From Acanthaster planci (taxonomy: Eukaryota > Echinodermata > Asteroidea > Valvatida > Acanthasteridae), in the NCBI RefSeq assembly GCF_001949145.1, contig NW_019091367.1:2464714-2501376 (forward strand): a stretch of DNA of 36,663 bases, in the 5' to 3' direction. Position numbers and translations under genes: made by a program. Positions 11,293-22,352 of this stretch are shown piece after piece (the stretch's first letter is position 1; each line of letters begins with the position of its first letter). The notes under the pieces are model-generated. The model saw only the letters and a program-made list of their open reading frames with translations. It was not told the origin of the DNA and did not search any database.

Positions 11293-14200
11293 CTGGAGAG
11301 AACAAACAGGTTTAAAGGTGGGGTGAATGGAGGTTTTACACTCCATTTACACAGTGAATGGGAAAGATATGCCACGTGGCCCAAACTATAAAACACAGTA
11401 GTTTCCTATGTGACTGATTACATGAAAGTAGTCACAGTGCACAAAAGGGCAATGAACATTTTCATTTATAAAAATGAGCGATTTTCAAGGATACCAAAGT
11501 GCGATATGAAGTTCTGGCAAGTACATATGAAGTACAATATCTTTAGGATGGAGGACTNNNNNNNNNNNNNNNNNNNNNNNNNNNNNNNNNNNNNNNNNNN
11601 NNNNNNNNNNNNNNNNNNNNNNNNNNNNNNNNNNNNNNNNNNNNNNNNNNNNNNNNNNNNNNNNNNNNNNNNNNNNNNNNNNNNNNNNNNNNNNNNNNNN
11701 NNNNNNNNNNNNNNNNNNNNNNNNNNNNNNNNNNNNNNNNNNNNNNNNNNNNNNNNNNNNNNNNNNNNNNNNNNNNNNNNNNNNNNNNNNNNNNNNNNNN
11801 NNNNNNNNNNNNNNNNNNNNNNNNNNNNNNNNNNNNNNNNNNNNNNNNNNNNNNNNNNNNNNNNNNNNNNNNNNNNNNNNNNNNNNNNNNNNNNNNNNNN
11901 NNNNNNNNNNNNNNNNNNNNNNNNNNNNNNNNNNNNNNNNNNNNNNNNNNNNNNNNNNNNNNNNNNNNNNNNNNNNNNNNNNNNNNNNNNNNNNNNNNNN
12001 NNNNNNNNNNNNNNNNNNNNNNNNNNNNNNNNNNNNNNNNNNNNNNNNNNNNNNNNNNNNNNNNNNNNNNNNNNNNNNNNNNNNNNNNNNNNNNNNNNNN
12101 NNNNNNNNNNNNNNNNNNNNNNNNNNNNNNNNNNNNNNNNNNNNNNNNNNNNNNNNNNNNNNNNNNNNNNNNNNNNNNNNNNNNNNNNNNNNNNNNNNNN
12201 NNNNNNNNNNNNNNNNNNNNNNNNNNNNNNNNNNNNNNNNNNNNNNNNNNNNNNNNNNNNNNNNNNNNNNNNNNNNNNNNNNNNNNNNNNNNNNNNNNNN
12301 NNNNNNNNNNNNNNNNNNNNNNNNNNNNNNNNNNNNNNNNNNNNNNNNNNNNNNNNNNNNNNNNNNNNNNNNNNNNNNNNNNNNNNNNNNNNNNNNNNNN
12401 NNNNNNNNNNNNNNNNNNNNNNNNNNNNNNNAGCATTCAGGGTGGAAATTTACGTATAATTTGAAAAACGTTTAGAAACTTTCCTATTTAAACGTTTAGC
12501 CAACGCTTTCCAGAGGCTGCTGCTGCCTACCTCGATGTTTTCATACATGCATAATTATATAATTCAACAATGCACATGGTCCAACCAATGCAAAAATGTA
12601 GATTGATGTCGGGGCATTTAAAAAAGCAATGTTTATTATTTTAGAATTCACTTTTTTCTCAAAACGTACATGGATGTCAAAGGGGAAAAGTTTTTTGAGA
12701 ATCAGATTACATTTGTGTTTTCGTCTTACAGTCTGCCACGTTTTGGTAACAGCTCTTCTTTGAGCATCCTTGTATACAAGACTACGATCAGTGTTTGTTC
12801 TTCCGTCGTTACCGACGATAAAGTCTGCATCATAGATTAAAGTGGTGTAGTTCTGTTCTGTCCAAGATCCCAGTATAAGCTGGCGATTTTTCTGGTACAC
12901 AACGACTGCAGTCTGATATCGCCAAGTCTGATGGTAGCCATTGTGACCCTGTACGTTTGCGTGTGAACAGGTGACAAAATTCTGAACTGGATGGACACAA
13001 AGGGTAACTGAAGTTATTTTTGTTGCGTCAGCCTTTCAGCTTCACTCGACAACCACAATGACAAGAATGGGTTACTACTGACAACGGCCAGGTTACTGGA
13101 AACGCTGCTTCTCAACACTGCAAACAACAGGTTTCTGCAAGACCTGTATCTCCAACTATGGCAATTCTTTGGACACATTCAATATAACGTTGTTACCATG
13201 CGGTGATATTGAGCCAAACCTAGGACCAGATGCTCAACTTCTTCACCGAAGTCTTATCCATTACAGATATTCCAATCTTGTACACAATCCAGATGATCTT
13301 GAAGTCATTGGCGATGCCAGCTGCCCTAAAGCACCTTTCCCTCTACATGATTGGTCCATCACTGTCCACCTTGGATCAACTCAAACCGGCCCACACATAG
13401 GGGGCCCTGAGCCATTGCCCTTTAGGCCAAATATCGTCCAAGTCGCATATTCAACATGACCTCAACCACCAATACCGATCACCTCAGTGTGCGTCTTTGC
13501 AATGCATGCTCACTTCGCAACAAAACGCTTTCATTTTCTGGATATGTGACAGAAACCAGGCTTAGTATTGTAAGAAATCCTCGCTGGACACGAGCAAACT
13601 CACCAACTTTCACCCACTGTCAAACCAACCTTTTCTTTCAAAAGTTATTGAGAAGGCCATAGTATCCCACCTCCCTGCACACATGGATGACCACCATCTC
13701 TGGGAGTCCCATCAGTCTGCATACAGATATGGTCAGAGTACGGAAACTGCACTACTATCGGTAAAAGATGACATGCATGTAACACAGGCGATGGACAATA
13801 ATAGAGGAGTGTTCCATGTCCTCTTGGACTTGAGCGCAGCTTTCAACACTGTAGATCACCGTATTCTTCTCCAGAGGCTTGGCGAATCCATTGGCCTGGT
13901 GGGAAATGCTCTCTCTTGGTTTCGCAGCTTTCATACAGACAGATCTTGTAGTGCATATGTTGAGGGGCACTCCTTGTGCCCAAAACCTCTCAACTACAGA
14001 GTCCTCAAGGCTCCGTTCTAGGGGCCTTTGTATTTATCATCTACATCAACCCTATGGGTGACATCATTCGCCGACAGGGTCTCAAGTTTCACATTTATGC
14101 TAATGACATTCAGTTATATTACACTTTCAACTGTAAGGATCCAGACTCCATATCAGCTGCACTTTCCAGGTTGTTTTCTTGCATCCAGGACTTGAAGTCA

Positions 14201-17200
14201 TGGTTGACTGACAACGTGCTTAAGCTGAATGAAGCAAAACAGAAGTTCTCGTTGCAGCATCAGCCCATTCACTTCTCAATTTGCCTCTTGTCACCTTGCA
14301 AATTGGGAGTTCCATTATCTCACCATCACAGTTGGTCCGCTATCTCGGGATTCACTTTGATGAACACATGTCCGCGTCTACACACGTTGCAACAATCCAG
14401 CGGTCCATTAACTTCCACCTTCAGAACATATCACAAATTCGCGGATACCTTGATTTTGATTCCTGTGATCACGTCAGCAGAGCCGTTGTTCTCTTACGGC
14501 TTGATTTTTGTAATTCTCTGTTATTTGGTGAAGCTGAAACACATCTAACAAGACTCAAACGACCTCAAAATCATGCTGCCTGCATTTTATTTGCTGCTGG
14601 CTGGTGCGAACCAGTGTCTCCACTGCTTGCCCGACTTCACTGGCTTCCTGTCCAACAGAGAATTCAATTTAAGCTTGCTCTGCTCATCTTCAAATTTCAC
14701 CACACAGTTCCTCAGTACCTTGAACACTGCTTCACCCTTCATGTTCCTGGTCCACCTGGTCTTCGTTGCAGCTGTGATGTCACCTTGCTGTCAGTACTAC
14801 CGGGATCACAAAACGGCTTAACCCACGAAGCCTTCACAATCTCTGGTCCCACACTGTGGAACACAATAGCTGCCCACATCAGAGCTCTGGAAACTGTTTC
14901 ATCCTTCAAAAAACAACTAAAAACATCGATATTTGCGATCTAAATTAAATGTCCTTTTATCATTGGTCGTTGCTACCCTTAGCGCCATGATCTCCATGTA
15001 GATGGTTAGCACTATAGAAATCCTGTATTATTATTTTATATTATTTTACAGGCATCGTTTACAATAAAAAGAACATAAGATTGCATCAATCAAAACAGCA
15101 AACCTCTAAAGGACGGTTCCATTTATTAACCCTAACTGCCCAAAACCTGCAATACTCCAACAGCAGGTTTTGTGAGGTTTTGGCAGGTTTGGTACTGTAC
15201 CTGAGGAACTTCTTGTTGAATTTTGTGAGACTTGGGATGAAAGGCCCAGGGAGATGGTGTTGGATTCTGTGTGAGTTGGGACACACACAGGTCACTGTGT
15301 GCAGTGTCTGGCTTGCTGTACTAATTGTTGGACTATGCTTGATTTTGTCAGGTTTGGTACTGTTCAGTGCAAGTCATCCTATACTGCATAGACTTATCCA
15401 TACCATATCACTCAAATTCCAACGGGCTCATTCTGTTGGAGTTTATCAGGTTTGGTACAGTAACCTGCATATACAAGTACATAGACAAGTACATAAACCT
15501 GTTGGATTTTGTGAGGTTCGGTATGCTTTTCTAGTGCAGGAGCCTTGGGGGTTAGGGTTAAGCATTTGGCAAAATCTGTAAACGGATTTGGAACTTGCTT
15601 ACTTTAAACGTTTAACATCTCACCCTTATGGTGCATTATTGTAAAAAGCTAATAATATGCTTTGCAAGCCAAGCTAGCTTCCGCCATGTATGTAATCAAC
15701 ATATTTTACGGCATGTCCCTTTCTGTAAATGCTTTTCATAACCACTCATCTGTGTAAATGGGCCCATATGAGAGAACTCTGGCAGCAGCCCGCAATACTT
15801 TGAAAGCAAATTAGAAACTTGGCTCAAAAAGGAGGCATTGGTGGCACATACATGTAAGTTGTCACAAAAAGTGGTTACTATACACGTCTATCTTCTCTTG
15901 CAGCTCTTTGAGGGCTTTTGACTGTCACCTGATATGTTACCTGAATACATAGAGCTGGACGGCTCTGTTGGCAGAGCAACAGCATGGTTTACTAGATTTG
16001 CAAGAGGTCACCGGTTCAAATCCTATCCAAGTCAATTACTGTCAATCTGTAGGCAGTGACGTCACTTGAGAGAGACACGTACATGTATTTTGTGTTTAAA
16101 AGGCTTAACCCTACACGTAACACTTAAACTTGCAAGACTGTACTTGTGACTATTCAAAATATCCTAACCCTATACTGCCAGGATCCTACATGTCGACGAG
16201 AATGAGTGCCCTTTAAAAATTAAAAAAAAAAGATGCTTAGTGGTGGATTTTGCAGGATCTAGAAAGATTTAGAGCAGAAAATGCCAAAATTGGTCCTTTA
16301 ACCCTTAACAGTCCTGCACATCATTTGGCTTACAGTACTCAGTAGTATAAAATACCACTTAGTAGTCTGAGCCTTAAGGACCTAGTGCTACAAATTACTA
16401 CTTCTGGATAGGGCACCCTCCCTTGTTACTCGTACAGAGAACAATAAAGTTGTGCATTCATAGTGCCATAGCACTGTATGGTGCATTGTTTTAGCTATTG
16501 TATTTTATGGCTTCAGGGAACAATAAGGTCATGTCCTCTTACAAGCGACAGCACTTAGTACTACATTTTACTACCAAGTATTATGTACTGTTAAGGTTAA
16601 ACAATGTGCAACAAGTATAAACTAAAAAAAAGTACTTACTTGCACTGGTTGCCATAGCGACAGGTTCCAAGCAAGAAAAATTTGCAACGTGTGGAAGGTT
16701 TACCTGCCCGGTCATGGGCGTATCTACAGTTGTCCCCTGCTCTGCAGAGTCCATGAATGAAGTATCTGCCAAGGCACAGAAGATGGGAAAAATCATTTAA
16801 AAAAACACTGTCTTTCCCCAAAAAAGACAACTCGAGAAAATCAGAGTTATCTAAGTCGGCTCAATCACTGTCTTCTTTTTTTCATTTTCTGAATTAACTG
16901 ACAGTGTTTCCAGTGTCAAGTTAGAAACTAAGAGAAGAAAATCTGTCTTACATTCAATTGTTACCTGCTTTGAAATTTAGAACCAAAATGCCATTCCAAT
17001 ACCGAGTCCATTATTCAGAATTTGTCAACGAAAGGGGGTAAGCTTTTTTTTTTTTAGAAAAAAGTCAAATTTGGTAATACCTATTAATTTTGATTTCTGA
17101 AAACTTCTTGTTGTTTTACTTTCACTTTCACTTCCTATAAAACATCTTTTCCATTACAAACATTGGCGAGTTAAATTTTCAGAATGGTACGTGTCTGCTT

Positions 17201-19181
17201 TGGTGTGAAAGTGCTCTTTCCCAGATATTTTTGATTCCATATATTTACATAAATTTCATTCTCATGAATCACATTTTAGTGAGAGAGAGATTTTCACTTG
17301 TATTTCATAATCATAAGTGATTTTAGTGCTTTTAGCAGGGCAAATCTGGGGGCAATTCTGAGCACAATCATGTAAATCCTGGTTGGAATTGGAATCAAGT
17401 TTCAAATCGTAGATTTGTCCAAACCTAGTTTGGTAATTACAATCCATTCAATTTCTCCGGAGGGGTGTATTTTGTTTCCTTCGTTGCTTTCTAAGTGAAG
17501 GCTACATGGTAAGCTAGGATTCTACTTTGTGATTGACGGGTATAGTAAAACCAACAGTACATTACAGTGAGCTTTGCTTTCAATCAGGGTTTCCCCTGGG
17601 GTACTGATATGTTTGAGGCAGTCACACAAATTTTGCCAAAATTCAAGCACCTAAAACAAAAGCGAGTATTTTCCAAATGGCCTAAAATAAATATATTTAC
17701 CCTAAATTTCCAATCTAAAATAAAGCGATCTGGTATTCTATGCCCCCCTTTACCATTCTGAATGATTTGAAACTGATCTATTTCAGAATATCTGTATAAC
17801 ATTTGTTTTGCTTTTTCCTTTCATCTTTGTCTATTTTAAGTGTTGAGGTGGTAAAATTCAACAGAAAAGCTTAAGGTGGTCACTAAAGTCAGTGAGGTGG
17901 GCCGCCTCACAGTTGAATTGGCTGGGGAAACCCTGCTTTCAATGCATACTTTTGTCTTGCTTTGCTCGAGTGTACTCTTATTTTCCAGTGCAATCAATGT
18001 ATGATTATATTTATTTTTAAAGCGTACTAGATGAAATGATAAACATTCTTGCAATCTACTATATCATGTGGAAGATTTGTGCAGGAAGAATGGACTTGAC
18101 ACAAGTTGAATGTACATACAATGGTCATCAAAACCAAACAAAACTGCAAGTCTGTAAACTAAATGATGACATGTGTACATGTACATTACTCTATGCAAAT
18201 AAGAACATAAAAATTGTAAGACTGACATGCATTAGGAGTAACAAAATATGCAGTTTTATGCAACTCCTTCATTTCTTGACTAAGTTTATGAAAGCATGTG
18301 TGCACGTCATGCACGTAAAAGCACACAGGCCTACACATAATATGTAAGCCTGTAACTTATAAGTAACACAAGAGAATCAGATTGGAAATGAAACAGAATT
18401 CTATCCACTTTTTCTGGTTGCCCTTTCCCCATTCAATCAAAATATCTACACAATTACCAGCACAGATCATGTTTCCTGACTTGCTGTGGCATACATACTG
18501 TCGCCACTGCCAGACATGATGTATCAATAATGTACTCATGTTATGCAAGTAAAACATGGTAAAGAACTTTTTCCTTAACCAGAGTGTATTTCCATAACTA
18601 TAAAATAGACATGATAGAATAGGTAGTTCTGGACAATCATGTTCACTGAATCAACTCTGCAATGTCTCCCAACTGTGCCACTTTCATGTACTGCAAACAC
18701 AAGAACAAAACAGAAATGTTGTCAAATCACGGTCACACTGTTTATGACTAATGCTATTTGATCTTGATTCCACAAGACAATGCCTATGCACTGCGCACGC
18801 ATATTTGCAGTACGGCAACTCGCAGGCAAAATACCAGTCGTGCCATCTGCTCGCACGACAAATCACATGCTGGTACAGTGTCATGTCACACGTCTACCAA
18901 CGACAACGCGCGACATCACACCGGCTCACGATCGCAACGCCCCATCGGGAAATCACATGATAAAAAGTCACAAACACTGCATTTATCGCAGTGAAATGTG
19001 GGACAAACCTGCAAGCGATGTTTTTCCGCCAGTCTGCGCCGTTGTTCGGTCCGCGCCCCTGGCCTGGCATGCCTTGCACGCTAGACAGCCCGGGCCCAGA
19101 CGGCGCATTACTGGCAGCAGCCATCTTGTACCGATGGAGCTGCTGTAATTGCTGGTACCCGGCACTCAGATTGGGCTTCAT
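11058..19181 (-). CDS. Makorin-like gene B: two CCCH fingers, no RING
   Basis: Exon 1 is 19181 (or 19124)-19009, exon 2 is 16765-16640 (126 nt, equal to gene A) and exon 3 is 11292 to the TGA at 11058-11060. Both junctions are phase 2. The product is 177 aa from the first ATG or 158 aa from M-A-A-A. Fingers CRYFIHGLCRAGDNCRYAH and CKFFLLGTCRYGNQCKFDH are intact C-X7-C-X5-C-X3-H. The exon 2/3 joint reads N-Q-C-K-F-D-H, so no exon seems lost between them, although the assembly gap lies in that intron. The 77-residue tail is Pro/Met-rich (VPGAPVQPMSLPPPAMIPM and onward) and ends E-E-R-R-G-Y. It shows no PAM2-like EFVPG, third finger or RING; vertebrate makorins are usually 400-500 aa. The likely role is RNA binding without ligase activity. 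It could instead be a short isoform whose other exons I missed. In-frame TGA directly precedes the 19181 ATG. The gene is head to head with ING3. Confidence 0.78.
11558..12431. other. Assembly gap (874 N)
   Basis: An unbroken run of N inside gene B intron 2. Any exon or repeat here is invisible, and open frames across it are artefacts. Confidence 1.
13203..13461 (+). pseudogene. LINE N-terminal fragment with decayed 2A-like motif
   Basis: An open frame from the element's 5' part carries D-I-E-P-N-L-G-P. Canonical 2A-like motifs end N-P-G-P, so the Pro-to-Leu change should abolish ribosome skipping. Downstream sequence in this frame is unrelated to the endonuclease and ends before the RT segment. 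Confidence 0.7.
13596..14943 (+). pseudogene. LINE reverse transcriptase fragments (frameshifted)
   Basis: The RT spans at least three frames: about 13596-13980, 13976-14250 and 14281-14943. Finger/palm motifs (LLDLSAAFNTVDH), QGSVLG, Y-A-N-D in place of Y-A-D-D, and a C-terminal HWLPVQQRI block are recognisable. The altered catalytic residue and frameshifts make it inactive. Confidence 0.9.
15140..15545 (+). repeat. Degenerate tandem repeats with CAGGTTTGGTAC core
   Basis: CAGGTTTGGTAC recurs near 15184, 15350 and 15448, with weaker forms near 15165, 15260 and 15510. Each is preceded by TTGGATTTTGTGA-like sequence. Spacing is irregular (about 70-170), so the array is old. Non-coding. Confidence 0.5.
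15953..16035 (+). repeat. tRNA-derived relic or SINE head
   Basis: GGCTCTGTTGGCAGAGC resembles a tRNA D-arm with box A, and GGTTCAAATCC at about 16013 is an exact box B. The T and anticodon stems do not pair well, so a working tRNA is unlikely. It lies in gene B intron 2. Confidence 0.45.
16298..16600. mobile_element. piggyBac-like MITE with TTAA duplications
   Basis: The ends are TTAA-CCCTTAACAGT (16298-16312) and ACTGTTAAGG-TTAA (16587-16600). These are inverted repeats immediately bounded by TTAA, the invariant piggyBac target. Internal CAGTACT/TAGTACTAC motifs are also partly palindromic. The 303-bp element is non-coding and lies 40 bp from gene B exon 2, on its intron 2 side. Confidence 0.75.
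16640..16765 (-). CDS. Gene B exon 2: CCCH fingers
   Basis: 126 nt between the CTTGGCAG acceptor and GTAAGT donor. It encodes YFIHGLCRAGDNCRYAHD and CKFFLLGTCRYGNQC. Same length and phases as gene A exon 2 (1741-1866), with high protein similarity in the first finger. Confidence 0.9.
16766..19008 (-). other. Gene B intron 1
   Basis: GT at 19008-19007 (GTTTGT) and AG at 16767-16766. Apart from the hAT MITE I see no exon or RNA gene. The end next to exon 1 (about 18780-19000) is richer in CpG. Confidence 0.75.
17585..17935. mobile_element. hAT-type MITE with perfect 8-bp duplication
   Basis: Terminal repeats CAGGGTTTCCCC (17585) and GGGGAAACCCTG (ending 17935) are flanked by CTTTCAAT at 17577-17584 and again at 17936-17943. 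The 8-bp duplication and CAG...CTG ends fit hAT. 351 bp, non-coding, in gene B intron 1. The intact duplication suggests a fairly recent insertion. Confidence 0.88.
19009..19181 (-). CDS. Gene B exon 1
   Basis: The longest frame starts at ATG 19181, directly after an in-frame TGA, and encodes MKPNLSAGYQQLQQLHRYK before MAAASNAPSG. The inner ATG at 19124 sits in ACAAGATGGCTG, the same context as gene A, and is the likelier conserved start. The exon ends D-W-R-K-N-I-A-C-R with a GTTTGT donor. Confidence 0.78.
19117..19129 (-). promoter_or_regulatory. YY1-like motif over the gene B inner start codon
   Basis: ACAAGATGGCTGC covers the ATG at 19124 and parallels AAGATGGCGGC at the gene A start. 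It is one mismatch from the usual YY1 consensus. Confidence 0.35.
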
Positions 19182-22100
19182 TCATTCAGCACGGGTGTGG
19201 GTACCGATCTACGTCTGACAGCGCGATGTGGTTTACCGTAACCAGTGAAACATAATTGATCGATTGATCAATCGATACATTTCGCCGGCAATCATCAACT
19301 CGAGCTGGTAATGGTACAAACAGCCTGAGGCTGACAAGTTACCTTTGGAGGGCAATGGGGAAGTATGGAGAAGGGACAACAACGAAAAAATCAGGTTCAC
19401 CCAAACCCCAAATGCATTGATTGCCATTGAGTTTCTCGGAACCGTAACTCGGGGGAGGGCACGGACGCCCGCTCCTGGCCTGTGGCCCCCACTCAGAACT
19501 TAGAGAAGGAAAAAGTGTGGACGTAGTCCGCTTTAACGGTCTTTTAACTGTGACCGAAACCCACTGAGTGTCCCCTCCAGAAAATGACAATCCTAGCCCC
19601 CCCCCCAAAAAAAACGAACCCCAGTTACAACAGTGGAGTTACTTAAAATATTGAATTATAAAGGTCCAGTCGCTCCCCGTGTCTTCCGGTAGAGTGAGAA
19701 AGGTGGGGCTGCCGGCCGGCGCAAAACATTTATGTGGCAAGCAGATGCTGTTCTGATAACATCCATGTACACTTCAGTAGCTGCAAAGGCATCAACGTGC
19801 AGAGCCAAACACCCTCGTAGCCTGGAATCCACTGCAGAAATTCAAAACACGGTACGTCAAGTAAAATCGCCACGCGCGCGAGTCAATCGGCGAAGAAATT
19901 AAATTGTTTAACAAAATCGTTGGAAATTTATCATTTTAAACTTATTTTAGAGGATGATGTAATAGAAATATTTCACTAAACTGCACCTCTGTGTTTCAGT
20001 TGACCTTATTTTGCTTTTTAAAATCTGTATTTTGGGGCTGTTTTGTTTGAAAGCTAATTTGAATTTACATATTCATGAGCAAATCTATGATGTAATCCGT
20101 GGCACTGTCCTCCGAGAGGGCACAGTTTTGTATCACTGGGATAGGCATGAGTAAACCTTATTTGCACTCGTTGTAACTAAATTAAAATAATATAAACAGC
20201 CTCGGAGACACTATGTGGACGCCAGCAACACATAACCTCTACGTTGCATTGATTTTTGCACCAAAAATTGCTAGATTTTTTACAGTTCGCTATCGAAGAT
20301 TTTCGTTTCTTTTGGCAGTTTATTGTTGTGTAAGTAGGCCTACATGGCAATAAACTCGCAAGCAACTTTTTTTCTCAGAAATATTTTCAAAGAGCAAATT
20401 TGGGGTTCAAAATGTGAACATGAAAACATGCAAACTAAACTGTGCCTTGCATATGTCGATCATTGCTGGATTTACACCACACGATCAGCGCCCTCACCAG
20501 TGTTGAAAAACGTGGGCAATTTTGAATAATTAAAAAAGTGCACTTCACTGTTCGCTTAAGTCCAAAACATAAATTCAACCATTTTTCATACATTGAAGAA
20601 CAATTTGAATGTACACAGAAAGTGATTGTTAGAACATTAATTGTTCCTTTAACTTCGTTTTGAGACCAGATCAGGATAACACACGCTGAATAATGGCGGA
20701 GGCGAACGTTCGAAGCCCGCAGATCCCAAAATCCACGAGCGTCAATTGGTGGGGGACTGGGAGACATGCCCCTCCCCATTGTTTAAATATTTTTTTGGGG
20801 GGGATCATATCATTTGCTCCCTCCCCTTTTTCCGGACTCTTAATACACATGTAGAGGGAGTAGGCCAACATTATTTTTAATAGTTCAGATAGAAATTATT
20901 TTGAATTTCAGATAAAAATTATTTGAAATTGACGTCAATCTTGCAAAAGCATTTGCTAATATCAAAGTTTGTCAAAGTGGCCAGAAATTGCCTTAGATCT
21001 CACCACAAAACTTTTAGTATCCAAAATTTCCCAGGGCCCTCAAGCGGGTCCTGGACCTCACGTTGTTGGGGGCTTCGTGTTTCGCGTTTCTGTTAGTTCT
21101 TTACAAGGTTATGACCCCCCCACTTTTGAAAAGCGATTGATACGCATGCTATCCAGCAGACCGTTTCTTTAAGATAGGAAACGAGCTGTTGCCCGTAAGT
21201 GTGCAAGACTGAGTTATCAACAGAATGATCTTTTGAAATCGCTGCAGTTTACAAGAAGCCCAAAATCTGAATTTTCGAGTTTGCATTTTTGCGAACATGC
21301 ATATAACTAGTTTTTTGGGATGGTACTCATGTGCCCCTCGGACGCGGTCGGGCTATAGGGTCGACAGAGCGGTGCACATGCTTGCTGATGTCGACAAGAA
21401 GTTCAATATTACCACGGAGAATGAATTCCTTCCTCCATGGTATTACCAACACTGGCTGGCAGAACTGGCCCTGGAAACTCGTTTGTTGCATTGGACATGT
21501 CGACTGTTATTTGCCAGAGTCAATCTCAGCACTATGCCCCCCTGTAGGCCTATACGTCTTCCTGAACTGACATTGACCGTGTGACTGGCCATCTGCTGCC
21601 GAGGCCTGGTGGTAGCATGTACGTGTATTCTGGATTAGATCGGCAATACATTCCAACTTCAAAGCCGACACTTCGGTACGAATTGTCTCGGGAACACAAT
21701 CTAGCTCGTAGGACGCTTAGTACGTTGTCATCGACAGGAAATCCATTATAAATCTGTCCATAAAAAAGACGGACGTAATTAAATTTGTTAAAAGGACGTA
21801 ATTAGGGGAAATCACAAACATTTAGCTTTCTGTGCAGTTTGGACTAAATTGCTTAACAGTCAAAGTGCTAAAGAAAACGTACTGTCTGCAAGGACGCGCT
21901 ACGTGAGAGTGCAAATAAAACACGTTAAATGTTTGCTCCTCATGCGGGTTCTGTACTGTCACGTCGACGTGTCCCTGCTCGATCGTGCTCTGAAGCATAA
22001 CGGATGGACTGATAACCAGTCTACACAACATGGTGCGCAGTGTGACGACTGGTATGGTGGTTGTGGGGGATGTCAACCCATTTTTAACTGGCTGTTTGTA

Positions 22101-22352
22101 AAGCGTGTATCTTTGTGAATTTCCCTTAAATGTTATTTCTGTTCTCCCAATAAAATACAAAATAGAAATAAAATACAAAAATAAGTTGCTTTTTCTAATC
22201 TATAAATCTATTTTCCTGCCAAAATAGAAGAAATGAAAAAATATAAATATTTATTCTAGAATCTCTCAGCCAATCACAGAGAATTGCTGTAAGTTACCGG
22301 TTTCTGTGGGGTTGTCTCTTTTTGCAAAGGAGTGGAAAATTAATCGACCAAA
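19182..22352. other. Spacer between divergent gene B and ING3
   Basis: About 3.2 kb that should contain both promoters. It includes a CpG-rich patch near 19860-19890 (ACGCGCGCGAG) and C- and G-rich runs near 19598 and 20790 that resemble decayed repeat ends. No open frame is convincing. Confidence 0.6.
22268..22276 (+). promoter_or_regulatory. CCAAT box upstream of ING3
   Basis: AGCCAATCA lies about 80 bp before the ING3 ATG and fits the NF-Y site common in housekeeping promoters. The transcription start is unknown, so it could fall in the 5' UTR. Confidence 0.4.

Larger units (their letters stand above)
12950..15055 (+). mobile_element. Dead, internally deleted CR1/L2-type LINE
   Basis: At 13205-13228 the translation reads DIEPNLGP, next to L-L-P-C-G, matching the 2A-like N-terminus known in some CR1/L2 elements. 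The AP endonuclease region is missing. From about 13600 the reverse transcriptase follows in pieces: K-V-I-E-K-A, QSAYRYGQSTETALL, VLLDLSAAFNTVDH, QGSVLGAFVF, YANDIQLY, then the C-terminal LARLHWLPVQQRIQFK block ending near 14943. The frame changes at least three times. The catalytic YADD is YAND (14096-14107). The tail is ATT-rich (about 15025-15050). It lies in gene B intron 2, opposite to the gene. The 5' edge is a guess. Confidence 0.9.

Noticed and set aside
11410-12459. Long open frames across 11410-12459 on both strands
   Set aside because: They are made almost wholly of N from the assembly gap.
15953-16035. Functional tRNA gene
   Set aside because: A and B boxes are present but anticodon and T stems do not pair.
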